Assembly: GCA_026400275.1 (NCBI GenBank)
Contig: JAPLPK010000192.1
Span: 1 to 53,558, forward strand
Direction of reading: 5' to 3'
Source of the DNA: Burkholderiales bacterium
GTDB lineage: Bacteria; Pseudomonadota; Gammaproteobacteria; Burkholderiales; Burkholderiaceae_C
Length of the DNA stretch: 53,558 nt
The notes under the pieces were generated by a model, which worked only from the letters and a program-made list of their open reading frames with translations, did no database searches and was not told where the DNA came from. Positions 45,165-53,547 of this stretch are shown piece by piece. The stretch's first letter is position 1. Each line of letters opens with the position of its first letter. Made by a program: the position numbers and the translations under genes.

Positions 45165-45890
45165 ATGAGAAATGAAGTCCAAATGCCGTCCGAAATGGAC
45201 GCCGTCTCGCCAGTGAAGGCAGAAGGTGGCGTGCAGCAGTCCCGCCGTCGCCTGATTCAGGCAGGTTTGGCGGCAGCTCCCGTGATGTTGGCGGTCAGCG
45301 GCCGCTCCGCAATGGCTGGTGGTACCCCCGGAACTACGGCCAAGTGCCTGTCGCCCATGGCGTGGTGCTCTGCAAATCCGACCAGCGGGCAGGCGGTGGG
45401 CTCGATCTCTCCCAAGTCCATGGGTAACCCAGGCTGCAACCCCAAGCAGTGGAAGCCTTGCGAGACAACGCAGACGTTCCCGAACACGCCTTCCTGGCCG
45501 TCGGGCTGCAAGCCGTTCTCCACGATCAAGTACCCCGGTGGCAAGAGCAGCACGAATTGGGTGTCCGGCCAGTGCCGAACGTACTCTGGTCTGTCGCATA
45601 AGATTACAGTGAATGGTCAAACGCAGGATCCGGGCTGGAACTCGGGGACCGTTTTGTCCTGGTTGGATTCCCGCTCGTGCAGCAATATCCTGATTGACGA
45701 AGCCGATTCTGATACTTTGAAGGCCCATACCTGCGCGGCCTATCTGAATGCAAAGTTGGCCGAAGACAATGGCAAGCGTTTCCCTGTTTCCAGTGCTGAC
45801 GTCAAGGCGTGCTACCAAGAGCGTAAGCTCGGTACTCGCTCTGTGACCGATGCTCAATTGCTGGCTTACTTCAAGCAAACTTGCGCTTGA
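45165..45890 (+). CDS. Cys-rich exported protein with Tat-type signal, first gene of an HprK-A/PqqD set
   Basis: A 241-residue protein I do not recognise beyond its context. The N-terminus has a hydrophilic leader of about 25 residues, then SRRRLIQAGLAAAPVMLAVS ending AMA (49-51). That is a twin-arginine signal (Arg27-Arg28) with a signal-peptidase-like site. The mature part has ten cysteines, enough for five disulfides, many Ser/Thr/Pro/Asn, and a terminal CA. The stop overlaps the next start (TTGA), so it is translationally coupled to the PqqD-like gene. It may be the substrate handled by the downstream enzymes; this is inference. The 240-bp gap before it holds an AT-rich stretch that is probably the promoter. 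Confidence 0.75.
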   Translation: MRNEVQMPSEMDAVSPVKAEGGVQQSRRRLIQAGLAAAPVMLAVSGRSAMAGGTPGTTAKCLSPMAWCSANPTSGQAVGSISPKSMGNPGCNPKQWKPCETTQTFPNTPSWPSGCKPFSTIKYPGGKSSTNWVSGQCRTYSGLSHKITVNGQTQDPGWNSGTVLSWLDSRSCSNILIDEADSDTLKAHTCAAYLNAKLAEDNGKRFPVSSADVKACYQERKLGTRSVTDAQLLAYFKQTCA

Positions 45891-46147
45891 CGCCTGAAGC
45901 GGCGCCTGTCGTCGAAGTACACGCCTTCGGGGATGTTGTAGGCGTCGCTTTTGATGGCGAAGCCGAAGCCGTCGTGTTTTTACCCAATTCCGGTGATGTG
46001 TTGATCAGTGCGCAGCCGCAATGGCAGCAGCTTTGTGCCGAGGTTTCCGGTGTTGCAGCCGTGCTAGGCGATGCGGAGCAGGCGCAGGATCTGCGCTCTA
46101 CCTTGCTGCACCTTGGTGCAAAAATCGACGGAAGCTATGGCGGCTGA
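45887..46147 (+). CDS. PqqD-like protein of HPr-rel-A type systems
   Basis: An 86-residue protein (TTG start at 45887 inside TTGA; TTG 45881 also possible). The pattern VVGVAFDGEAEAVVFLPNSG, DVLISAQPQWQQLC, LRSTLLHLGAKIDGS matches the divergent PqqD-like family catalogued beside HprK-related kinase A. PqqD-fold proteins bind leader peptides of ribosomally made, modified peptides and present them to an enzyme. Here that role is unproven. It overlaps both neighbours. Confidence 0.75.
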   Translation: MTPEAAPVVEVHAFGDVVGVAFDGEAEAVVFLPNSGDVLISAQPQWQQLCAEVSGVAAVLGDAEQAQDLRSTLLHLGAKIDGSYGG

Positions 46148-47102
46148 GCAGATGCAGGCTGTGGAAGAAAAATCAAATTCTGTGCTGGGCTTGCTGGGCG
46201 ACTTCTCGGTACCGGAAATCGAGAGTTGCCTACGCGGTGCGGGCCTGAGCTTGCAGGTCTCCGACTTTCGCTGCCTGGTGCGTTCAGATACCGGTCTGCT
46301 GGCTGAGCCATTGCGGGTGTTGTACCAGCACTATCCCGCGTCCGCACAACCCAGCGGTTTTTACGATTTCCGTATTTCTCTGACGAAGAAGCAAGCTTTC
46401 CCCTGGAGCACTCCGGAGGTGGAGTTCGACTGGGAAGGGCATAGTCCATTTCCGGCTTTGCCTTTGGGGCAAGCCCATCCGCTGTTTGAATGGGGTTTGA
46501 ACTGGTGTATCGCCACACTGAGTGGTGCACATACCGTGATCCATTCCGCTGTAGTGGAGCGTGGTGGCATGGCCTTGGTATTGCCTGGGCAGCCGGGAGC
46601 CGGCAAGAGCACCTTGTGCGCCGCACTGGCCTTGAGCGATTGGCGGCTGCTGTCGGACGAGCTAACCATCCTGTCCCAGAAGACAGGCCTGGTGCAGGCC
46701 ATGCCACGGCCCATCAGCCTGAAAGCTGCGTCGATTGACCTGGTGCGCGAGGGTTTTGCGCATGCGGTTCTGTCCAGCGCCGTCCACGATACCCACAAGG
46801 GCTCAATTGCTTACGCTCAACCGCCCCGTCCTGCAGTGGACGCCTGCCGCCAGACAGCGCGTGTGGGCTATGTGATTTTTCCGCGCTATGTCAGTGGCGG
46901 TGAATTTGTGGTCGAGTCGATTTCGCGGGCCCAGGCCTTGGCCGAACTGATGAGCCATACTTTCAACGTCGGCTTGTTGGGCCGCCAGGGCTTTGAGTCC
47001 CTGGCGCAGGCCATTGCTGGGGCACGCTGCTATGCGGTGGAGTACCCGGATCTGGCCAGTATTACTTCATGGATTGACCAGACGTGCCGTCCCCAGGATT
47101 AG
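46137..47102 (+). CDS. HprK-related kinase A
   Basis: A 321-residue protein with an HPr-kinase-like ATPase core: HSAVVERGGMALVLPGQPGA leading into GAGKSTLCAALAL (Walker A), then WRLLSDELTIL as the Walker B-like block, and YVIFPRYVSGGE. The N-terminal 150 residues (FYDFRISLTKKQ) are specific to the HprK-A group. Unlike true HprK there is no HPr gene nearby. The ATG at 46137 lies inside the PqqD-like gene (11-nt overlap). Likely an ATP-dependent kinase or GTPase-like enzyme acting on an unknown protein; the exported Cys-rich protein or the nucleotidyltransferase product are candidates. Confidence 0.82.
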   Translation: MAAEQMQAVEEKSNSVLGLLGDFSVPEIESCLRGAGLSLQVSDFRCLVRSDTGLLAEPLRVLYQHYPASAQPSGFYDFRISLTKKQAFPWSTPEVEFDWEGHSPFPALPLGQAHPLFEWGLNWCIATLSGAHTVIHSAVVERGGMALVLPGQPGAGKSTLCAALALSDWRLLSDELTILSQKTGLVQAMPRPISLKAASIDLVREGFAHAVLSSAVHDTHKGSIAYAQPPRPAVDACRQTARVGYVIFPRYVSGGEFVVESISRAQALAELMSHTFNVGLLGRQGFESLAQAIAGARCYAVEYPDLASITSWIDQTCRPQD

Positions 47103-48097
47103 TTGAATTACTGCAGCAGCCGGCCCGTGCGCTCCAGGTGGATGAAGCCCACTGGAACGATATTGTGGTCAGCGGACAAGACAAGCAGCTCTTGGGGCCG
47201 TTGGCGGCGGCGCTGGTGCGTGCGGGCGTGATGCCGCAGCTCTCCAAAGCGGTACGCCTGCATCTGGATCTGGCCCTGCTGGTGGCGCAGCGCCGCCGGG
47301 AGGCTGCGCTGTGGGAGGTCGAGAACCTGCGCCGGGTCGTCGACCCCGAAACTCCGCTGTGGGTACTCAAAGGCTGCAGCTACGCGCTATGCCGTGACCA
47401 TATTGCGGCAGGACGTTTGTTTTCCGATGTGGATATCCTGGTTCCACGGGCGCTGCTGGAGCGTACCGAAGGCGACCTGATTGCGGCCGGCTGGACCCCC
47501 AGCAGCCTGAGCGCCTACGACGAGCGCTACTATCGTGACTGGATGCACGAGGTGCCGCCCATGGCCCACGTACGGCGGCACACGACGCTGGACCTGCACC
47601 ATGCCATCAACCCGCCCGTGTCGCGCGTCCATGTGCCTACGGACCGCCTGCAGCCGTCCATCGTGGAGGTGCGCCCTGGTATCTTTGTGCTGGGTCCGAC
47701 CGACCGGGCCATCCACTGTGCGCTGCATATGGTGCAAGAAGGGGACCCGCAGAAACTCATGCGCGACCTCTATGACGTGCAGCAGCTGGTGCAGCAGCAT
47801 TTCAATGGTGACGCAGGGCCGGTGCTCGAGCGTGCGCGCAGCCTGGGCGTGGCGTCCATCGTGGAGTCAGCCTTGTCCGCTGCTGCGGCTGTGTTTTCTG
47901 CCGATGGCGCCGTTCCAAAGGGTTGGCTGGCGTGTAGCCTAGTGTCTGCTGCACGCGGCAACGGCATATCAGCTTCTGTAGCGTCGGTGCTGTTGCTGGC
48001 GTATTCGCATTGGATCAAGATGCCGCTGCGCTTGCTGCTGCCCCATTTGCTGCGAAAGGCCTGGCTGAGCCTGCAGAAAAGCAAGACCGAGGACTAA
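47084..48097 (+). CDS. nucleotidyltransferase family protein (NTP_transf_5 type)
   Basis: A 337-residue protein. The nucleotidyltransferase signature is WVLKGCSYALCRDHIAAG followed by RLFSDVDILVPRALLE, with the paired aspartates of the active site in SDVDILV. A later helical region has TDRAIHCALHMVQEGDPQKL. The GTG start at 47084 lies 19 nt inside the HprK-A gene. This family is repeatedly found with HprK-related kinases and PqqD-like proteins. Its nucleotidyl acceptor is not known. Confidence 0.82.
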   Translation: MPSPGLVELLQQPARALQVDEAHWNDIVVSGQDKQLLGPLAAALVRAGVMPQLSKAVRLHLDLALLVAQRRREAALWEVENLRRVVDPETPLWVLKGCSYALCRDHIAAGRLFSDVDILVPRALLERTEGDLIAAGWTPSSLSAYDERYYRDWMHEVPPMAHVRRHTTLDLHHAINPPVSRVHVPTDRLQPSIVEVRPGIFVLGPTDRAIHCALHMVQEGDPQKLMRDLYDVQQLVQQHFNGDAGPVLERARSLGVASIVESALSAAAAVFSADGAVPKGWLACSLVSAARGNGISASVASVLLLAYSHWIKMPLRLLLPHLLRKAWLSLQKSKTED

Positions 48098-48109
48098 CGC
48101 TTCTGGTTT

Positions 48110-48129
48110 GCGGCTGCGTGGGCAGCCGC
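48110..48129. terminator. hairpin between the HprK-A set and cobA
   Basis: GCGGCTGC-GTGG-GCAGCCGC, a perfect 8-bp stem, 13 bp after the nucleotidyltransferase stop and 14 bp from the convergent cobA stop. It could end both transcripts, but only a weak T stretch follows. Confidence 0.45.
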
Positions 48130-48142
48130 GTGTTTACGGCCT

Positions 48143-48937
48143 TTAGCCGTGGGCCGTCTGCAGGTGCTGGCCGTCCGCTACCAGCTGCACACCGCGTACC
48201 ACGTTGCCTACCACAATCACTGAGGGACTGCCGAGTCCTTCCCGTTCAATCGTCTGCTGAAGCGCGCCCAGTTGCGTGATGGCATGACGCTGCGTACCCA
48301 GGCTGGCGTTCTGCACCACGGCGACGGGGGTGCTGGCGGGAAGGCCGGCGAGCAGCTCGTCCTGGATGCGGCGCACGCCGCTCACACCCATGTAAATCAC
48401 CAGGGTGAGTTTTGCGCTAAATGCGGTGGCCGCCAGGGCGCGCCAGTCGGTGCCTTCGTCGCCAGGCTTGGCATGGCCTGTCACGAAGATCACGCCGTGG
48501 GCGTGTTCCCGGTGGGTGAGTGGAAAGCCCAGAGATGTGACTGCGGCCAGGCCGGAGGTGATGCCGTTGACTACGTTGACACGTATGCCTGCGGCTTGCA
48601 GGTGTTCCACCTCTTCACCGCCGCGGCCAAAGATGAACGGGTCGCCACCCTTCAGGCGCACCACGTTTTCGCCTTCGCGAGCGGCCATGATCATGAGTTT
48701 TTCAATGAAGGCCTGGGGCGTGGACTTGCAGCCGCCGCGCTTGCCTACATGGACGATGCGCGCTGTGGGCGGGGCATAGGCCACGATCTCGTCGCTGACC
48801 AAGTCGTCCACCAGCAGCACAGTGGCAGCCTGGATGGCTTTGAGCGCTTTCAGCGTCAGCAATTCCGGGTCGCCAGGGCCGGCGCCGACCAGGTGGACCA
48901 TGCCGGGCTGGAAAGAGGTGGATGCGGTGGTGTTCAT
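48143..48937 (-). CDS. cobA: uroporphyrinogen-III C-methyltransferase (SumT)
   Basis: A 264-residue SAM-dependent enzyme making precorrin-2 for siroheme. Family marks are MVHLVGAGPGDPELLTLKAL, VRLKGGDPFIFGRGGEE, VNGITSGLAAVTSLGFPLTH and LVIYMGVSGV. It is the short stand-alone form without the CysG oxidase-chelatase part. It is coupled to ybiB by a 4-nt overlap and ends the nitrate assimilation run. Siroheme is needed by NirB and by the sulfite reductase at 11730. Confidence 0.96.
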   Translation of the reverse strand: MNTTASTSFQPGMVHLVGAGPGDPELLTLKALKAIQAATVLLVDDLVSDEIVAYAPPTARIVHVGKRGGCKSTPQAFIEKLMIMAAREGENVVRLKGGDPFIFGRGGEEVEHLQAAGIRVNVVNGITSGLAAVTSLGFPLTHREHAHGVIFVTGHAKPGDEGTDWRALAATAFSAKLTLVIYMGVSGVRRIQDELLAGLPASTPVAVVQNASLGTQRHAITQLGALQQTIEREGLGSPSVIVVGNVVRGVQLVADGQHLQTAHG

Positions 48938-49875
48938 ACGTGGGCGGGGCTATGGGCTGCGGTGTGGGTGGCGATTCGGTGTGTGATGCGCAAGATATGT
49001 TCCACCTGCTGGGCAATAGGGGCTGGAACAGGTTTGCGCCCGGCCAGCACGTCCTGGGTATAGGCGGCGGTGGTCTCTACGTCAATCTCTTTGGGCAGCT
49101 CGGGCACGGCGGCCAACGGGCCGGCATGGGCTTCCTGCACCACCTGGGGCTGGCCGTGCAGGTAGGCGGTCATTTGTGGTGCGCGGCGCGGATCGGCCAC
49201 GACTTCGCCTTCGGTGCCGCGCAGCAGCAAGGCGTTGCTTTCCATCAGGGCAAAAGTGGCCGCCATGGACACCGCGTATTCGGGGTGGGTATAGCTGCTG
49301 ACCACCAAGCTGGGGCCGGCGCAGGGCGCCATCAGCTTGACCAGGCTGTGTGCCGGGTTGCGCAGGCCGACCACGCGGCGCACGTCCAGCAGGCGCTTTA
49401 GGCCGGGGCAGAGCAGCTCGGTGCTGGCAAAGCAGACTTCGCCATTTGCTATGGTTCTAATAGCTGTCAGCGCAGGTATATCAAGCGCCAGAAGCACATT
49501 TTGTGCAGTAACGCGGCTGGACTCGGTGGCCGTGCCGTGCACCAGCACTGGCAGGCCTTCGCGGGCCAGCAGCAGGGCCAGCAGGGGGGTCAGCACCGGC
49601 AGTTTGCGGGCGCCGTTGTAGCTGGGCAGTACGACGACTGGACGCTCGCCCGCAGGCACCAATTGCAGTCGGGCACGGGTGGCATCCAGAAAGCCAGCCA
49701 TCTCGGCGGCGGTCTCGCCCTTGATGCGCATGGCCAGGCAGAAGGCGCCGATTTCCAGGTCGGTCAGGCCGCCGTCCAGCACCTGGCCGAACAGGTCGGT
49801 GGCTTGCTCGCGCGACAGCGCCCGTGCGCCGTCTTTGCCGCGGCCGATTTCTTTGATGTAGTGGCTGATTCCCAT
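48934..49875 (-). CDS. ybiB: YbiB/TrpD2-family DNA-binding protein
   Basis: A 313-residue protein with the anthranilate phosphoribosyltransferase-like fold: YIKEIGRGKDGARALSREQA, IGAFCLAMRIKGETAAEMAG, VVVLPSYNGARKLPVLTPLL. YbiB binds nucleic acid and lacks TrpD activity in E. coli. In betaproteobacteria it often sits with nitrate assimilation genes, as here. The ATG at 49875 (MGISHYIKEIG) is chosen. Residues LLALDIPALTAIRTIAN near 143-160 are encoded by a dispersed repeat copy. Confidence 0.9.
   Translation of the reverse strand: MGISHYIKEIGRGKDGARALSREQATDLFGQVLDGGLTDLEIGAFCLAMRIKGETAAEMAGFLDATRARLQLVPAGERPVVVLPSYNGARKLPVLTPLLALLLAREGLPVLVHGTATESSRVTAQNVLLALDIPALTAIRTIANGEVCFASTELLCPGLKRLLDVRRVVGLRNPAHSLVKLMAPCAGPSLVVSSYTHPEYAVSMAATFALMESNALLLRGTEGEVVADPRRAPQMTAYLHGQPQVVQEAHAGPLAAVPELPKEIDVETTAAYTQDVLAGRKPVPAPIAQQVEHILRITHRIATHTAAHSPAHV
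49450..49495. repeat. dispersed repeat embedded in ybiB
   Basis: TGGTTCTAATAGCTGTCAGC, GCAGGTATATCAAGCGCCAG: the TAGCTG-GCGCAGG-GCGCC layout of the repeat family, read through in frame in ybiB. Confidence 0.6.
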
Positions 49876-49938
49876 GGCCTGATTGTCGCGGATGGCTGAT
49901 AACAAATAGTTATTTGCGGAATGACGGGCGGCGCGCGC

Positions 49939-52588
49939 TCAGGCCGGCTGCGCCGTTGGCATCGTGGCCCGCACCATGCGACGCAATTGCGGCAGGCAGG
50001 AGCCGCAGTTGGTGCCGCATTTCAGCTGGCTTTGCAGCTGGCCCAGGCGTTCGTCTTCAAAGCCACGGCACTGGGTCAGCTCGGCGTTGATGGCGTCTTC
50101 GGTCACGTTAAAGCAGGTGCACACCTGGGTGCCGCGCGCCTTCACCGCCACCGGCGCTTTGCTGCCGGGGACCAGCAGCAGACGGCCATAAGCCTGGGCG
50201 GGCAACTGGTCTTGCAGCAGGGTCTTGATCCAGCCTTCGGCGCTGGTGTCGCCGGCCAGTACAAAGCCGGTGAGCTGTACGGTGTCGCCCTCGCGGGTCA
50301 GGCGTACTGCGCGGCGTTGGCCCTTCTTTTTGTCGGCGTAGCGCAGCACATCGGCCGCGTCCAGGCCCAGCAGGTTCTCGATGCGGGCCAGTATTTCGTC
50401 TGGTGGCGTTTCGTGGCTGGCCGCGCGGAACAGCAGGCCGCTGCGTTCACGGCCAAAGGGCACGACGCTGGCGTAGGGGAACTGCACCATCAGCGCCTTG
50501 AGCTGCTCGCGGGCGGCCAAGGCCTGGTCGTCGGGCAGCCAGGCTACGCCCAGCAGGGACCAGGGCAGCTCGGCCTTCAGGATTTTCACCGCCGCGTGCT
50601 TCAGCTCTGGCTGCTTCGATGTGGCGCAATAGGCGGACGTGGTCAGTGCATTCACACCGGTCAGGCGCTCGCCGCTGGCGCTGACGCCGCTGAGGAATTC
50701 CTCGCCCCAGTGCATGGCGATGAAGGCCTGGCTCATGCCGACCTCGGAGCTGGCCTGCAGTGGCACCACGATGGAGCCGCGTCGGCCATTGGTCGCGCAG
50801 GCGGCCTGTGGTCAGGGAGAAGGGGTATCGCGCCTCGCGTGGCTCGGCCACCGGCTGGTACACGGTGTTGGCAAACTTTGCTTTTCCGTCTGCGGTGGGG
50901 AAGATGCCGTCTTCGTACAGCCGAGCCTTGCCGGTACTTTCGCCGGTGCGCAGCGGCCATTGCTGGGGGGCGGCGTCCAGCATGGCGTAGCTCATGCCTG
51001 TGATGTCCAGGTCGCGGCCACGGGTGGATTCGCGGTGCTCGTTCCAGATGGATTCGTCCGTGGGGTAGTTGAACAGCGCGGCGGGGCGGCCGAGTTCGCC
51101 TTCCAGCAGCTGGGCGAATTCGACGGCGATCGACCAGTCATGCCGGGTCTCGCCGGGGGCTGCAACCGCCGGGCGCACGCGGCTGATGCGGCGCTCTGAA
51201 TTGGTGACGGTGCCGGTCTTTTCGCCCCAGGTGGTGGCCGGCAGCAGCAGGTCGGCGTATTCGCAGGTGGTGGTGGTGGCAAAGGCTTCTTGCACGATGA
51301 CCAGCTCGGCGCGTTGCAATGCGCGGCGCACCAGGGCCTGGTCGGGCATGCTTTGGGCCGGGTTGGTGCAGGCGATCCACAGTACTTTGATGTCGCCGTC
51401 GGCAGCGGCCTGGAACATTTCCACGGCGGTCTTGCCGGGCTTGGACGGTACATCGGGCACGCCCCACAGCGCGGCGACTTCGGCGCGGTGCTCCGGGTTG
51501 GCCAGGTCGCGGTGGCCGCTGAGCAAGTTCGCCATGCCGCCGACTTCGCGCCCGCCCATGGCGTTGGGCTGGCCAGTGAGCGAGAACGGGCCGGCGCCGG
51601 GCTTGCCGATCTGGGCGGTGGCCAGGTGCAGATTGATCAGCGCTGCGTTTTTGGCCGTGCCGCTGCTGGACTGGTTCAGGCCCTGGCAGTACAGGCTGAG
51701 TGTGGCTTTGGAGGTGGCAAACCACTGTGCCGCCTGGAACAGTGCGGCCTTGGTGATGCCGCAAATTTGCGCGACCAGCTCGGGCGTGCAGTCGCGCACC
51801 GTGGCCTTCAAGGCGTCGAAATCGTTGGTGTGCGCCGCAATGTAGGCGGCGTTGGTCCAGCCTTCCCACAGCATGATGTGCAGCATGCCGTTGAACAGCA
51901 TCACGTCGGTGCCGGGCTGGATGGGCAGGTGTAGGTCGGCGATCTCGGCGGTGTCCGTGCGGCGCGGGTCGGCGTAGATGATCTTCATCGCCGGATTCGC
52001 CTTCTTGGCGTCTTCGATGCGGCGGAACAGGATGGGGTGGGCCCAGGCCGTGTTGCTGCCCACGATGAAGATGCAGTGCGTGTGGTTCACGTCGTCGTAG
52101 CAGGGCGGGGGCGCGTCGGCACCCAGTGTGGCTTTGTAGCCGGCCACGGCGCTGCTCATGCACAGGCGGGAATTCGTGTCTACGTTGTTGGTGCCGATCA
52201 GGCCCTTGGCCAGCTTGTTGAAGACGTAGTAGTCCTCAGTCAGCAGCTGGCCAGAGATGTAGAAGCCCACAGAGTCGGGGCCGTGGTCCTGGATGACCTG
52301 GGCGAACTTGCGCGTGGCCATGCCCAGGGCGTGGTCCCAGGACACACGCTTGGGCGCCTGGTCACGCTGCAGGCGCTGCATGGGGTAGAGCAGGCGGGTC
52401 TGCATCGTGACTGCGGCGCTTGCCGTGTGGTGCAGGGTCGAGCCCTTGGTGCACAGCCGGCCGAAGTTGGCCGGGTGGTCGGGGTCGCCGCGCACGCCGG
52501 TGATCTGCGCGCCCGCGGATTCGATGATCACGCCGCAACCGACGCCGCAGTAGGGGCAGGTGGATTTGGTTTCAGTGGGAGTGGTCAT
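49939..52588 (-). pseudogene. nasA: assimilatory nitrate reductase catalytic subunit, disrupted by internal deletion and frameshift
   Basis: Two frames together give a molybdopterin nitrate reductase. The 5' part starts at ATG 52588 with a [4Fe-4S] motif (CPYCGVGCGVIIE), then LCTKGSTLHHT, and runs through PFSLTTGRLRDQW (bases 50786-50794 end it). The 3' part resumes in another frame with RRGSIVVPLQASSEVGMSQ and FIAMHWGEEFLSG. It ends in a BFD-like [2Fe-2S] domain (VCTCFNVTE, LKCGTNCGSCLP). The stretch normally linking DQW to RGSIV, about 40-50 residues as I recall the family, is absent, and the reading frame shifts at about 50785. Read straight, the 5' frame continues into unrelated sequence to 50447. 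A real deletion or an assembly error are both possible. Confidence 0.85.
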
Positions 52589-52611
52589 GGGGCGCGAGTC
52601 AGTGCGTGGCG

Positions 52612-52998
52612 TTAAGCGTTTTCGGGCTTTTTGTGGCCGGGGCCGGCGACGGGGGCGCTGAATTCCAGCCCCACGGTGGCCAGCTCCTGCGGGTCCAGGT
52701 GCACGGTGCCGTCCACCACCTTGACGTTGAACTTGGGCGTGCAGCCCTCGTCGGGCGAAGCGGCCTGGCCGTCGCACAGGCCGATGTTCCAGTTGTGCAG
52801 CGGGCAGGCGACGCTTGTGCCGAAGACGATGCCCTGGCTCAGTGGGCCGCCCTTGTGCGGGCAGCGGTCCAGCAGGGCGAAGACTTCGTCCTGGCTGTTG
52901 CGGAACACGGCCACGTCCATGCCCTGGGCACGGGTCACGCGGCGCGAGCCCAGAACCGGGATGTCTTCCACTTTGCAGATGACTTTCCATTCACTCAT
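52612..52998 (-). CDS. nirD: nitrite reductase small subunit NirD
   Basis: A 128-residue Rieske-type subunit of the NADH nitrite reductase. Ligand motifs are CPHKGGPLSQG and CPLHNWNIGLCDGQ. The start at 52998 (MSEWKVICKVEDIPVLG) is preceded by GGAATAGCAAA. It lies 23 bp upstream of the nitrate reductase start and ends in LEFSAPVAGPGHKKPENA. It is the complete copy; its first ~100 codons are duplicated at 53248-53547. Confidence 0.95.
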   Translation of the reverse strand: MSEWKVICKVEDIPVLGSRRVTRAQGMDVAVFRNSQDEVFALLDRCPHKGGPLSQGIVFGTSVACPLHNWNIGLCDGQAASPDEGCTPKFNVKVVDGTVHLDPQELATVGLEFSAPVAGPGHKKPENA

Positions 52999-53009
52999 TT
53001 TGCTATTCC
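52699..53009. repeat. direct repeat, copy A (nirD 5' part)
   Basis: Bases 52699-53009 match 53248-53558 at an offset of 549 bp, from the VDGTVH codons of nirD through the start codon and GGAATAG. Several silent and two coding differences (Asp/Asn, Lys/Asn) separate the copies. Confidence 0.9.
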
Positions 53010-53013
53010 TTTT

Positions 53014-53050
53014 GTAGCTGCTTGCGCAGGTAGTACCTGCGCTAGGGGCA
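53014..53050. repeat. dispersed palindromic repeat between the chimera and nirD
   Basis: TGTAGCTGCTT, the perfect palindrome GCGCAGGTAGTACCTGCGC (53024-53042), TAGGGGC. It occupies the intergenic gap that would normally lie between nirB and nirD. Confidence 0.8.
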
Positions 53051-53064
53051 TTATTTTTATAAAT

Positions 53065-53547
53065 TTAGGCGGCGATCGTTGCGACCGGCGTGAACTGGCG
53101 GGTGTCCACTTGCGCGTCCTGGAAGTCGAACCAAGGGTCGGGCTCGCCGTCCAGTGCGAACTGCAGCTCTTCGTTCAAGGCCTTGCGACCTTCGGCGTCT
53201 TCCAGGATTTTTTTCTTCACGTAGTCCAGACCGACGCGGGCCACATAGTGCACGGTGCCGTCCACCACCTTGACGTTGAAGTTGGGCGTGCAGCCCTCGT
53301 CGGGCGAAGCGGCCTGGCCGTCGCACAGGCCGATGTTCCAGTTGTGCAGCGGGCAGGCCACGCTGGTGCCGAACACGATGCCTTGGCTTAGCGGGCCGCC
53401 TTTGTGCGGGCAGCGGTCGAGCAGGGCGAAGACTTCGTTTTGGCTATTGCGGAACACTGCCACGTCCATGCCCTGGGCACGGGTTACGCGGCGCGAGCCC
53501 AGAACCGGGATGTCTTCCACTTTGCAGATGACTTTCCATTCACTCAT
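53065..53547 (-). CDS. chimeric ORF: NirD N-terminal part fused to the NirB C-terminal tail
   Basis: 160 residues. Residues 1-100 are almost identical to NirD (MSEWKVICKVEDIPVLG to VDGTVH). The rest, YVARVGLDYVKKKILEDAEG, continuing with a LDGEPDPWFDFQDAQVDTRQ stretch and ending ATIAA, reads as the C-terminus of a NirB large subunit. The simplest explanation is a tandem duplication of a unit containing the nirB 3' end, the intergenic repeat and the nirD 5' part. Both Rieske ligand motifs are kept, so it might fold, but it probably is a by-product. The window ends 11 bp upstream of its start. Confidence 0.85.
   Translation of the reverse strand: MSEWKVICKVEDIPVLGSRRVTRAQGMDVAVFRNSQNEVFALLDRCPHKGGPLSQGIVFGTSVACPLHNWNIGLCDGQAASPDEGCTPNFNVKVVDGTVHYVARVGLDYVKKKILEDAEGRKALNEELQFALDGEPDPWFDFQDAQVDTRQFTPVATIAA

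Noticed and set aside
49939-50769. Separate gene for a BFD-like ferredoxin protein
   Set aside because: Its first residues continue the nitrate reductase catalytic domain (IVVPLQASSEVGMSQAF), so it is the 3' part of the broken nitrate reductase gene and not an independent gene.
52606-53391. 261-residue plus-strand frame with internal repeated peptide
   Set aside because: Antisense to nirD and its duplicate; the internal peptide repeat merely reflects the DNA duplication.
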